NCBI GenBank assembly: GCA_963665155.2
Contig: OY761986.2
Location: forward strand, 1,612,001-1,676,000
Direction of reading: 5' to 3'
DNA length: 64,000 nt
Origin: UBA1141 sp963665155
GTDB lineage: Bacteria > Chloroflexota > Dehalococcoidia > Lucifugimonadales > UBA3495
The notes beneath the pieces were generated by a model. It did not search any database. It had not been told where the DNA came from and saw nothing but the letters and a program-made list of their open reading frames with translations. A program made the position numbers and the translations under genes. Positions within the stretch are counted from its first letter, which is position 1. Each line of letters starts with the position of its first letter. This document shows, piece after piece, positions 51,219 to 59,522 of this stretch.

Positions 51219-52265
51219 ATGGCAGTAATTGATTTACGCAGTGACACGGTAACCAAACCCACCGATGAGATGCGGCGTGCGATGGCCGAGGCAGAGGTTG
51301 GTGACGACGTTTTCGGCGAAGACCCTACCGTCAACAAGCTACAAGAACGAGCTGCGGAAATACTGGGCAAAGAGGCCGGAATGCTCACCACGAGCGGCAC
51401 GATGAGCAACCTGCTAGCCACGTTGACCTACTGTCACCGGGGCGACGAAATTATCATGGGCGATCAAGCCCATATTTTCTGGAATGAGTCCGCCGGAGCC
51501 GCCGCCTTGTCCGGGGCCCAGTCACGCTTGGTGCCCAATGATGAGCAAGGCCGCATCAACCCGGCCGACGTGGAAGCGGCGATCCGTCCTAAATCAAACA
51601 TACATTTCCCGCCTACGACCCTTGTGTGCCTGGAAAACACCCACAACCGTTGCAGCGGCATGGTGCTAACGCCGGAAGACACCAAGGGCGTTGCCGATGT
51701 AGCTCACGCCGCTGGCGCCGCCGTTCATTTGGACGGTGCTCGACTTTTCAACGCCGCAGTCGCCCTGGAAGTGCCCGCTGCGGAATTGTGTAAAGATGTG
51801 GACGCCGTGAGCTTTTGCTTGTCCAAAGGCCTGAGTTGCCCAGTGGGCTCGGTGTTATGCGGGTCCCAGGACTTTATTGACGAAGCTAGAAAGTGGCGAA
51901 AGATGATTGGCGGCGGAATGCGGCAGGCAGGTGTGCTGGCAGCGGCGGGATTGGTTGCCATGGATACGATGATCGACCGGTTGGCCGATGACCACGCCAA
52001 CGCCAAAAAGCTGGCGGCAGGACTAGCCAACATCGACGGTATAAGCGTAGATGCAGACCGCATCCAGACCAACATTGTAATCTTCGCCGTGGACCCAGCC
52101 ATGACAACTGTCCAAGAGTTCATGGGAGCACTTGACCGAGAGGATGTGAAGGTTTCTTACCCCGGCGAGCATACCATCCGAATGGTGACCCACCGCCACA
52201 TCGGCAGCGCAGACGTGGACGACGCGCTGGCCCGAGTGTCCAAGGCGGTGAAACAGTTGCGCTGA
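51219..52265 (+). CDS. ltaE: Low-specificity L-threonine aldolase
   Basis: The PLP enzyme splits threonine or allo-threonine into glycine and acetaldehyde. The 348-residue protein opens with IDLRSDTVTKPTDEMR and has the cofactor lysine K203 in FCLSKGLSCPVGS, D172 and R175 in HLDGARLFNAA, and H85 near QAHIF, all at family positions. Length agrees with bacterial LtaE (about 340 aa). The ATG has ctggagg upstream. The 31-bp duplication in the leader may have affected its promoter. Confidence 0.94.
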   Translation: MAVIDLRSDTVTKPTDEMRRAMAEAEVGDDVFGEDPTVNKLQERAAEILGKEAGMLTTSGTMSNLLATLTYCHRGDEIIMGDQAHIFWNESAGAAALSGAQSRLVPNDEQGRINPADVEAAIRPKSNIHFPPTTLVCLENTHNRCSGMVLTPEDTKGVADVAHAAGAAVHLDGARLFNAAVALEVPAAELCKDVDAVSFCLSKGLSCPVGSVLCGSQDFIDEARKWRKMIGGGMRQAGVLAAAGLVAMDTMIDRLADDHANAKKLAAGLANIDGISVDADRIQTNIVIFAVDPAMTTVQEFMGALDREDVKVSYPGEHTIRMVTHRHIGSADVDDALARVSKAVKQLR

Positions 52266-52407
52266 GTTTTCAGCTATTGCCCTCGGATTAACGCCGACGG
52301 CCAGTGGTTGACCGCTGGGCAGGCCGAGACCGAGCAGCGGCTAGAATGTCAATCGGATACAAAGTAAATAAAATCATTTCAATCATATTAGGGAGGAAAC
52401 TACAAAC

Positions 52408-52788
52408 ATGGCCAGTGCAGATCACCTGAATACTTACGCCGAAGGCTGGACGAAAGGGGAAGCCGCCATCATCATCAGTTCGCTGGACGATGGCTACACG
52501 CTGGACGATCCCAATGCCGGAATAATATCCAAGGCAGCGTTTTCCGAATACCTGGCTGGCTTCAAGCAGCAAGTAGAATCCATGCGAGGGAACTCCGGCA
52601 GCAACACCGGCGGCCCTCTTATTGAACTGACCGAGATTGTCACTCAGGAACAAGATGGAATCTTGACTGCTTGGGCTTGGTAGTCGGTGCCCGGCACCGA
52701 AATACAAGGTGCCGGCCTGATAAAGGTCGGGGACACGGGAGTACTTTCCGAGCGCCTGACCTTCTACACTAAACTGGCTGAGGCCTGA
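52408..52788 (+). pseudogene. NTF2-like (SnoaL-type) small protein interrupted by a TAG
   Basis: The first 91 residues (HLNTYAEGWTKGEAAIIISS and DDGYTLDDPNAGIISKAAF) look like an NTF2/SnoaL-type domain. The frame stops at TAG (52681-52683) after TAWAW, but the 34 codons that follow, SVPGTEIQGAGLIKVGDTGV and onward to TFYTKLAEA, complete the domain and stop at 52786-52788. The expected residue at the TAG is Trp, so it is a TGG to TAG change. The full protein would have 126 residues. SnoaL-like domains are cyclases, isomerases or ligand-binding modules. A ribosome binding site gggagg lies 11 bases ahead of the ATG. Confidence 0.7.
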
Positions 52789-52833
52789 TCCATAGCTTCT
52801 TAACCAAACAGTAGATATATAGGCGGTGAAACC

Positions 52834-54210
52834 ATGTCCGACCAAGAATTGCGTATTGTGGCTCCTACGGCCATCGTGGGTTATGGGTTTCAGGAAAGCT
52901 CATTGGAGCGGGTTCTCCAGAAAAACCCTCACTTGATTGCATGTGATGGCGGCAGTACCGATCCCGGCCCTAACTACTTGGGCATGGGCAAGGCCTTTGT
53001 CGGCAGGGACGCCGCCAAACGCGACCTGTCACTGATGCTTCAGGCAGCCGTGGACCGGCAAATACCCATGGTCGTAGGCACCAGCGGCGGAGCAGGCGCC
53101 GATGCCCACCTTCAATGGACCAGGGAGATCGTGGAAGAAATCGCCAGGGAAAACAACCTGGATTTCAAGATGGCCCTGATTCACGCCGAGCAGTCCAAAG
53201 AATACGTCTCTAAAAAGCTGGCAGATGGCAAAGTGCAACCCATCTGGCCTCTGGGCCCACTGGACCCCAAAGCCGTTGATAGGTCCACCAACATCGTCGG
53301 CATGGCCGGTGTCGAGCCCTATATTGAGGCTCTTGGCGGCGGCGCTCAAGTCATTTTATGTGGTCGTTCCGACGACGCAGCTATTTTCGCTGCACTGCCC
53401 ATAAAAGAAGAGTTCGACCCGGCCTTGGGTTGGGTGGCTGGCAAGCTTTTGGAATGCGGAGCCGCTTGCGCCGTGCCCCGGCAGAAGTTCGGTAACGAAG
53501 GAATCACTGTCACCATTCGCGAAGACCACATCTTGGTCGAGCCCAACCATCCAGGCCTGACCTGCACGCCGCTGAGCGTTTCCACGTTTTTCCTTCACGA
53601 GAATGAAACTCCTCTCTACCACACCGAGCCGTCGGGCGTCTTGGACTTGACCAAACTCGACTGCCAGGCGGTGGATGAACGGACGGTGAAGATTACCGGC
53701 GCCCAGTTCCACCCGACGGACAAGTACACCATTCGGCTGGAGGGCGTGGAGTTGGTGGGATACCGGTGCATTTGCGTGTCCTACACCAGAGACCCGGTGC
53801 TGGTGCAGAGCATTGACAGCTACTTGGATGCTGTACGTGCCTTGGTGGTCAAACGGGTCGATGGCATGGGGGTTCCCGCCGAGGACTACAAGCTGGTATT
53901 TCGGGTGATTGGCAAAAACGCCGTCATGGGCGAGCGGGAACCGGTAAAAGAGGTGCTGACCCACGAGTTGGGGATAATAATGGAAGCCGTTGCCCCGACC
54001 CAAGACTTGGCCAATGAAATCCTTGGCTTGGCCCGTCAGGCGGGCAAGAACTTGCACTACGAGGGCAAGCTGTGCGACGAGGGATGTATTACTTATCCTT
54101 ACTCGCCGTCGGACATTCCCGCTGGGCCCGTGTACGAGTACAACATGCTCCACGCCGTGGAACCGGACAGTCCGCTGGAGATGTTTCCCATCGAGTATGT
54201 GACGGTCTAG
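52834..54210 (+). CDS. AtuA-like protein (DUF1446)
   Basis: The 458-residue protein matches the DUF1446/AtuA family: CDGGSTDPGPNYLGMGKAF, MVVGTSGGAGADAHLQW, and a C-terminal region ending YPYSPSDIPAGPVYEYN. In Pseudomonas, atuA belongs to the acyclic terpene (citronellol) utilisation cluster, but most family members outside it lack known substrates. A DUF4387 gene, its usual small partner, follows 83 bp downstream. The enzymatic step is not established, so I give no symbol. Confidence 0.85.
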   Translation: MSDQELRIVAPTAIVGYGFQESSLERVLQKNPHLIACDGGSTDPGPNYLGMGKAFVGRDAAKRDLSLMLQAAVDRQIPMVVGTSGGAGADAHLQWTREIVEEIARENNLDFKMALIHAEQSKEYVSKKLADGKVQPIWPLGPLDPKAVDRSTNIVGMAGVEPYIEALGGGAQVILCGRSDDAAIFAALPIKEEFDPALGWVAGKLLECGAACAVPRQKFGNEGITVTIREDHILVEPNHPGLTCTPLSVSTFFLHENETPLYHTEPSGVLDLTKLDCQAVDERTVKITGAQFHPTDKYTIRLEGVELVGYRCICVSYTRDPVLVQSIDSYLDAVRALVVKRVDGMGVPAEDYKLVFRVIGKNAVMGEREPVKEVLTHELGIIMEAVAPTQDLANEILGLARQAGKNLHYEGKLCDEGCITYPYSPSDIPAGPVYEYNMLHAVEPDSPLEMFPIEYVTV

Positions 54211-54259
54211 CTATCAGCGACCAGCGGTAAGTTGGTGATTCACGGCTTCTGGAACATTT

Positions 54260-54283
54260 CGGAGGTATTCGCGGAGGTATTCA
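54260..54283. repeat. 12-bp tandem duplication ahead of the DUF4387 gene
   Basis: cggaggtattcg (54260-54271) is followed by cggaggtattca (54272-54283). Each copy contains a GGAGGT motif, but the used ribosome binding site is likely aggggag at 54284-54290. Confidence 0.85.
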
Positions 54284-54293
54284 AGGGGAGCAC

Positions 54294-54605
54294 ATGGCTA
54301 GAATACGCGATCTGGCGGTGATTTGCCGCAGCAAGAATGCCAATCCATTTGCATTGACCTTGGACATGGTTTTCCCGGACAAGGAGACTTTTGAGAAAGT
54401 CCGCTCGTCCGGGGTAATTTGCAAAGAGTTAATCTCCCGGCTCTACAGCGTGGCCGAAAGCGACGTTCTGTTGGTGGAGTTCCCCCCGGCCAATGCCATC
54501 AAAGCCACCATTCCACGGCTGCATGGGTCTGGAGCGGTAGAAGATTCGGACGTTTACGGCGCTCAGCAGCACGGGCCTCTGATGGATGTGGACATACCCG
54601 ATTAA
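54294..54605 (+). CDS. DUF4387-family protein, partner of the AtuA-like protein
   Basis: The 103-residue protein has the DUF4387 pattern: IRDLAVICRSKNANPFALTLD, VFPDKETFEKV, and the end VYGAQQHGPLMDVDIP. DUF4387 genes regularly follow DUF1446 genes, and in some genomes the two domains are fused, so they probably form one enzyme. It overlaps no neighbour; the isochorismatase-like gene follows 115 bp later. Confidence 0.85.
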   Translation: MARIRDLAVICRSKNANPFALTLDMVFPDKETFEKVRSSGVICKELISRLYSVAESDVLLVEFPPANAIKATIPRLHGSGAVEDSDVYGAQQHGPLMDVDIPD

Positions 54606-54720
54606 GCTATCAATACAGAGGTCGGCGAAAATAGAAAACAGGCGACGATAGGTGTATCAGCGTGATCCCTTCTCCGATTGTGCGCAGCGGTGGATCGATT
54701 TCAGCCCCTTGGAGAGAATA

Positions 54721-55311
54721 ATGGCCCAGCTAGCATTGGACCGCAGCCACACAGCCCTCCTCATCGCCGATTTCTACGCTGAAATCATGAGCAGCCTTCC
54801 TCATGCTGTGGACCGCCACGTGGTTGAAAATACTCAGGCCTTGCAGACAGCAGCCAGAGACGCCGGCATCCTGGTGTGCTACTGCGCCACCGTGTTCCGG
54901 ACGGGATACGTGGAGATCAGCGAACGGAACAAGACATTCAGTCAACGCAAGAACTCGGGTCAACGGCCGGTTGCCGACCCTGTGGGGCTAATCCACCCAT
55001 CGGTTGCGCCGATTGACGGCGAAGTGGTGGTAGGCAAGCATCGGGTCAATGCCCTGTACGGCACCGGCCTGGACATCGTGCTTAGGGCAAACAACATCGA
55101 AACTCTGATCATTCTGGGATATGCCACCAGCGGCGTTGTACTGAGCACAACACGTCATGCGGCCGATCTGGACTACCGATTGGTTGTGGTGGAAGACTGT
55201 TGCGCTGACCAAAACCCGGAGGTCCACGACTTCTTGACCGGGCGCATATTTCCCCGCCAGGCCGACGTAGTGCCAGCGGAGACGGTTATTCAGGCGCTGA
55301 GAGCCGCCTGA
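54721..55311 (+). CDS. Isochorismatase-like (cysteine hydrolase fold) protein without the catalytic cysteine
   Basis: The start at 54721 has ggagag four bases upstream and gives a 196-residue protein. It has the first Asp of the triad (ALLIADFYAEI, family D in a VDMQ-like text) and Lys in VGKHRVNALYGT. At the cysteine position the family text is GxxTxxCVxxT, but this protein has ATSGVVLSTTRHAADL, with Val in place of Cys. EntB and other members also lack the Cys and use another mechanism or serve as non-enzymatic domains, and this variant seems to be a subgroup of its own. It may belong to the AtuA/DUF4387 cluster just upstream. Confidence 0.85.
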   Translation: MAQLALDRSHTALLIADFYAEIMSSLPHAVDRHVVENTQALQTAARDAGILVCYCATVFRTGYVEISERNKTFSQRKNSGQRPVADPVGLIHPSVAPIDGEVVVGKHRVNALYGTGLDIVLRANNIETLIILGYATSGVVLSTTRHAADLDYRLVVVEDCCADQNPEVHDFLTGRIFPRQADVVPAETVIQALRAA

Positions 55312-55350
55312 CTAGCGAGGCCGTTAGGGCATCGGGAGTCATGAATTCAC

Positions 55351-55551
55351 ATGCAAGAAATTAGCCAAGAAATGGGCGTAAAAGAATCGGACGGCTCGAA
55401 GCACAGCGAAGAGGTATCAAAGGGGTTCTTCTCTGGGCGCACCGCCACCTGGCTGGCGTTGGCTGCCCTGGCAATTTCCGTGGGCCACGTGGTTTACGCA
55501 ATCTGGCGGGACCATATAAACGGTGGAGAAGGACTTTTGAACTTCCTATAA
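55351..55551 (+). CDS. Small single-pass membrane protein of unknown function
   Basis: The 66-residue product has a polar N-terminal half (MQEISQEMGVKESDGSKHSE) and one hydrophobic helix at about residues 32-50 (TWLALAALAISVGHVVYAIW), with a short charged tail. I recognise no family. It has no clear ribosome binding site, but lies in the gap between two same-strand genes in proper orientation, which gives moderate support. Confidence 0.45.
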   Translation: MQEISQEMGVKESDGSKHSEEVSKGFFSGRTATWLALAALAISVGHVVYAIWRDHINGGEGLLNFL

Positions 55552-55642
55552 ACTTCGCTGGGGTGAACCCTGGCTCAGCCGTTAGAGTACCCAGAGAGGA
55601 CTATCCCACCGGCTCGGATTGCCGGTCGCTGGGGTGACAAAC

Positions 55643-56614
55643 ATGATTCCACGTTTGCTGAGCCAGCTATTACACCCGAAGATGCGCGCTTCTGCTACCG
55701 TTACGGATCAAGTAACGGCTCGCGTAAATGGAGGTCCTTTCCTGCCCGGGGACCGAGTAGACGTTGAATTAATCTGGGCCACTGAGAGCGGCTTTGAATC
55801 CGGACCACTTTTCCTCGACTTGGTCTGCATCGAGACTTTTTGGTACACGGTTAAAGCCACCGGCGCAGCCTTCGTTGGAACCTTCCCCGGCCACCGTGAG
55901 GAGAACCACAAAGGAGCGCCGTACACTGCGGCAGGGCGCCCCGGTCGGTACCGGACGTTCAAGGTGTTGGAGCGTCTAACAACCGAAGTGACCTTGCTAA
56001 ACCCAGACCCTAAGCAGACCCACCGGCGAGGAACCGCCAGCTTTCAACTCCCCGCTACTGCGCCTCCAACTATCCTTGGGAAGATAGCCTGCGTAGAATG
56101 GGAACTAAGGGCCGGATTTGCCTCACCCGCCTCATCGGACCGCACTGTGGGCAAGATCATACTCCTCTCCAATCCCGTAGTCAGCCTTAGCAACCAAGCA
56201 CGCCGCCCGAACGCCACGAGCACCGTGCGGCCCCTCAAGCAAAATTGTATTGTCTCTATTTCCTTGCCTGACGAGCCGCTGAAAACAGGCCAAGTTCTCC
56301 ACGGGGTTTTAAAAGCCAAGGTTTTAATTGACTTTAACGTCACGAAAGTCCAAGCGGAGCTGGGTTGTTGGGAGAGGGCTGGCGCCAAACGCTCCGCCAA
56401 AATTCACGCCACTGCCGATATACAGGGCGGCACAATTCTCCACGCTGGCCAAGAATACGAATGGCCTTTCGAATTGCGGTTGCCGGAGGGTTTATTGCCT
56501 AGCGCAAGGTTTGATGAAATTTCGGTGGCCTGGCAGGTTAAGGGCATACTTGGCCGAAAGTTTCGAACCCGCATCGAAGCGACTAAGCGGGTTCGGGTCG
56601 TCACTGCTGCATAG
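55643..56614 (+). CDS. Bacterial arrestin-fold protein
   Basis: I set the start at the ATG at 55643 (MIPRLLSQLLHPKMRAS), with ggggtg upstream; a TTG at 55619 would add eight residues. The 323-residue protein seems to hold two beta-sandwich domains: N-terminal text VNGGPFLPGDRVDVELIW and PGRYRTFKVLERLTTEVTLL, and a C-terminal domain with HAGQEYEWPFELRLPEGLLP and FDEISVAWQVKGILGRKF. Such text resembles arrestin-like domains (Spo0M/Vps26 type), in which a loop xGxxYxFPFxLxxP is common. The function is unknown. It converges with rarA. Confidence 0.55.
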   Translation: MIPRLLSQLLHPKMRASATVTDQVTARVNGGPFLPGDRVDVELIWATESGFESGPLFLDLVCIETFWYTVKATGAAFVGTFPGHREENHKGAPYTAAGRPGRYRTFKVLERLTTEVTLLNPDPKQTHRRGTASFQLPATAPPTILGKIACVEWELRAGFASPASSDRTVGKIILLSNPVVSLSNQARRPNATSTVRPLKQNCIVSISLPDEPLKTGQVLHGVLKAKVLIDFNVTKVQAELGCWERAGAKRSAKIHATADIQGGTILHAGQEYEWPFELRLPEGLLPSARFDEISVAWQVKGILGRKFRTRIEATKRVRVVTAA

Positions 56615-56728
56615 GCACTCTTCACGAGCCGCCCTTGAAACATGCGATTATTCATCATACGGAGGTATACCGTTGGTATCACGATTGCAGAGGTACTATG
56701 CCAATCGGCCCATTGGCCCACACTTCCT

Positions 56729-58093
56729 CTACACCTTCCCATCCTCTCCCAATGATCCCGGTTCATCTCCCCACCACTTTTTCAGTCGCTCCCCTATCTC
56801 CTTCTCCGCTCCCTCTTTGGTAGGTTTGTAGTAACGGCGTCCATTTAGTGACGGGGGCAAAAACTCTTGTTCCGCGAAATGGCCTTCGTAATCGTGGGCA
56901 TATTTATTGCCTTCTCCGTACCCGGCCTGCTTCATTAGGCCGGTGACGGCGTTCCGCAGGTGCAGGGGCACTGGTTCGTTTACGTGCTGGTGAGCATCTT
57001 GCAGTGCACTGTTTATCGCTGCGTAAGCCGAGTTGCTTTTGGGAGCGGTGGCCAAGTAGACCGTGGCTTCCGCCAACGGAATGCGGCCTTCGGGCATACC
57101 CACGAAATGCACTGCCTGCTGGGCAGCGATGGCCACTGATAAAGCCTCGGGTTGGGCCAAGCCAATGTCCTCGGCGGCCAAGACCACCAACCGGCGGGCA
57201 ATAAACATAGGGTCCTCGCCAGCGTCTATCATCCTAGCCAACCAGTAGACCGCACCGTCGGGAGAAGAGCCCCGAACCGACTTGATAAAAGCGGATATGG
57301 TGTCGTAGTGCCCATCTCCAGCTTTGTCGTACCGGGGAGACCGGCGCTGCATTGCGTCGGAAATAGTTTCCAGGTCCACTCTTCTACGCCCATCCGCGCC
57401 GGGGTTGGTAGCGTAGGCAGCGGTTTCCAGGGCGTTCAAAGCAGTCCTGGCATCACCGTTGGCCATGTCTACTAGGTACTTCAGGGCCGACTCTTCCAAG
57501 TCTACTTTTAGATCTGCGATCCCTCGCTCCCGGTCTTCCAAAGCCCGACCAATGATGGTCCCAACATGCTCCGGACTCAGCAACTCCAGGGTAAACACCC
57601 GGGAGCGGGACAGTAGTGGGCCGATCACTTCGAACGACGGGTTTTCCGTGGTGGCGCCAATGAGCGTGAAGGTTCCATCCTCAACATGAGGGAGAATGAC
57701 ATCCTGTTGGGACTTATTGAACCGATGAATCTCGTCGACGAACAGGATGGTCTTGTGCCCATACATGCCCTGCCGTTCCTTCGCCTCGGATACGGTGCGG
57801 CGAAGGTCGGCCACGCCGGATGTGACAGCACTGATGGCCTCGAAGTGGGAATCGGTAACCCCGGAAACCAGGCGGGCCAGGGTGGTTTTGCCGCTGCCCG
57901 GCGGGCCCCACAGGATAAACGAAGGCACCCTTTGCGCTGCGATCGCTCGCCGCAACACCCGGTCGGGGCCGACGATATGCTCTTGTCCGACGAACTCGTC
58001 GAAGGTACGGGGCCGCAGCCGGTCGGCTAGTGGGGCTTGCTGCTTGGCCCTGCGTTCCCCTTCATGCTCGAATAACGATTGGGATGAGGCCAT
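56729..58093 (-). CDS. rarA: Replication-associated recombination protein A (MgsA/RarA AAA+ ATPase)
   Basis: The 454-residue AAA+ ATPase begins with the RarA text QAPLADRLRPRTFDEFVGQEHIVG, has Walker A GPPGSGKTTLARL (near residue 62) and Walker B LFVDEIHRFNKSQQD, and the MgsA C-terminal region RYYKPTKEGAEKEIGERLKKW. RarA is a clamp-loader relative that acts at stalled replication forks. Length matches (E. coli 447 aa). The start has gagggc upstream. It converges with the arrestin-like gene. Confidence 0.95.
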   Translation of the reverse strand: MASSQSLFEHEGERRAKQQAPLADRLRPRTFDEFVGQEHIVGPDRVLRRAIAAQRVPSFILWGPPGSGKTTLARLVSGVTDSHFEAISAVTSGVADLRRTVSEAKERQGMYGHKTILFVDEIHRFNKSQQDVILPHVEDGTFTLIGATTENPSFEVIGPLLSRSRVFTLELLSPEHVGTIIGRALEDRERGIADLKVDLEESALKYLVDMANGDARTALNALETAAYATNPGADGRRRVDLETISDAMQRRSPRYDKAGDGHYDTISAFIKSVRGSSPDGAVYWLARMIDAGEDPMFIARRLVVLAAEDIGLAQPEALSVAIAAQQAVHFVGMPEGRIPLAEATVYLATAPKSNSAYAAINSALQDAHQHVNEPVPLHLRNAVTGLMKQAGYGEGNKYAHDYEGHFAEQEFLPPSLNGRRYYKPTKEGAEKEIGERLKKWWGDEPGSLGEDGKV

Positions 58094-58337
58094 TGTTAGC
58101 CCTCAGCTATTAGCTTGATGTAACAGACTTGTACACGGTCAGGTTGACAAATCCAATGATTCGGCCAACCGGAATTAGGACTTTACCTGCATACCATTAT
58201 TTGGGACACCGGTACTCTTCGCAAGGAGGCTGATAAAAGACTCATTATTCCTCCTTGCTGCTCACACAAGGCGTTCAGCGGTGGGTTGCATGTGGCTGAG
58301 CGCTGATTGCTGATCGCTGAAAAGCTGACCGCTCCCG

Positions 58338-59390
58338 TCACCGGAAGTGGGGCATTACCTTCTCGGCGAAGAGTTTCATCGATTCGGTGACAATTTCGTG
58401 GGGCAGCCTGCCACCAATGTTGAACCAGCCGGAGTATTCTTGTGCCCCAAATTTCTCTTGGAACTGGTTTAGACGTTCCACGCACTCTTCAGGGGTGCCG
58501 ATGACCGTGTTGTCATTCAAGACTTGCTCGTAATTCAGCTTGCCGATCCCTTCTTGCACGAGGGCGATACGAGGGTTAACCATTGCGGCGCGGTCGGCTG
58601 CCGGGGAGGTCATCATTGCCTGCGCCGACTTGATGTAGGAATTTATCGTGCCTTCCAGGATGCCATCGGTTTTGTGGCGGTCTTCGCTGACGTAAATTGG
58701 CAGGGTGACGGTCACTTTTCCTTTATCAGGGTCGTGGCCGCCTTCGGCCAGCTTTTCCCGGTACAGCTTGGCGCCATCTATAGCTGGTTGCATTCCGGCG
58801 ATTACCGGCGCTACCAGCAAATTGTAGCCCATGGACCCTACGAGCTCGAAAGTGTCCGGGCCGGTGGCAGCGACATGGATTGCAGGATGGGGTTTTTGCA
58901 GCGGTTTGGGGGCAAGCCCGACGTCCCGGACCTGATAATACTGGCCTTGGAAGTCCAGCTCATCTTGGGTCCAAGCGTCGACAATCAATCGTAGGCATTC
59001 GTCAAACCGTTGACGGCCTTCCTCGGGGGATACGCCGTAGCCTTCAAAATGACTGGGGATAATTCCTCTGCCGATGCCGAACACCGCTCTGCCACCGGAA
59101 ATAATGTCCAGGGTGGCAATCTCTTCAGCCAACCGGATTGGATGGTGAAGCGGCATCAGGTTTACGGCTGTGCCCAGTCTTATGCGCTGGGTCGTCTGGG
59201 CGATGGCTGAAGCGAGCAAAAGAGGCGAAGGGGTTATCGAGAATGTTGGATGGAAATGCAGTTCGGCCAGCCAGACATCATCGAAGCCCAATGAATCGGC
59301 CAACTGGCTTTGGGCTATTGTGTCGGCGTACCTTTGCTGGGGAGTCTGGCCTTCGCTACAAGGTAACTGGTAAAAGACTCCGAATTCCAT
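58338..59390 (-). CDS. LLM-class (luciferase-like) flavin-dependent oxidoreductase, copy 1
   Basis: The start is set at ATG 59390 because aggag stands seven bases upstream; a longer frame to 59513 has no family match in its first 41 residues. The 350-residue protein begins MEFGVFYQLPCSEGQ and contains the luciferase-like motifs DDVWLAELHFHPTFS, LGTAVNLMPLHHPIRLAEE and VFGIGRGIIPSHFEGYG. Enzymes of this class use reduced FMN or F420 to hydroxylate or reduce organic substrates. It is a paralogue of the next gene (59523-60524), with clear similarity at the N-terminus; the two probably arose by tandem duplication. Confidence 0.9.
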   Translation of the reverse strand: MEFGVFYQLPCSEGQTPQQRYADTIAQSQLADSLGFDDVWLAELHFHPTFSITPSPLLLASAIAQTTQRIRLGTAVNLMPLHHPIRLAEEIATLDIISGGRAVFGIGRGIIPSHFEGYGVSPEEGRQRFDECLRLIVDAWTQDELDFQGQYYQVRDVGLAPKPLQKPHPAIHVAATGPDTFELVGSMGYNLLVAPVIAGMQPAIDGAKLYREKLAEGGHDPDKGKVTVTLPIYVSEDRHKTDGILEGTINSYIKSAQAMMTSPAADRAAMVNPRIALVQEGIGKLNYEQVLNDNTVIGTPEECVERLNQFQEKFGAQEYSGWFNIGGRLPHEIVTESMKLFAEKVMPHFR

Positions 59391-59522
59391 TCTCAAGCTC
59401 CTGTCTAATTCCTCAGTGTAAATCCCCTGGCAAACTTGCTGCTTAAATCTTCTGTCTAAATCCCTAAGGGAGCCCCGCACTGCGGGCGGCGGTTGCCGCT
59501 GGCTGAAAATCAAGCACTGGTT

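Noticed and set aside
20099..52788. Stop-codon reassignment as explanation for the internal stops
   Set aside because: TAA, TAG and TGA are each seen once as internal stops, and all three are used as normal stops in intact genes of the window.
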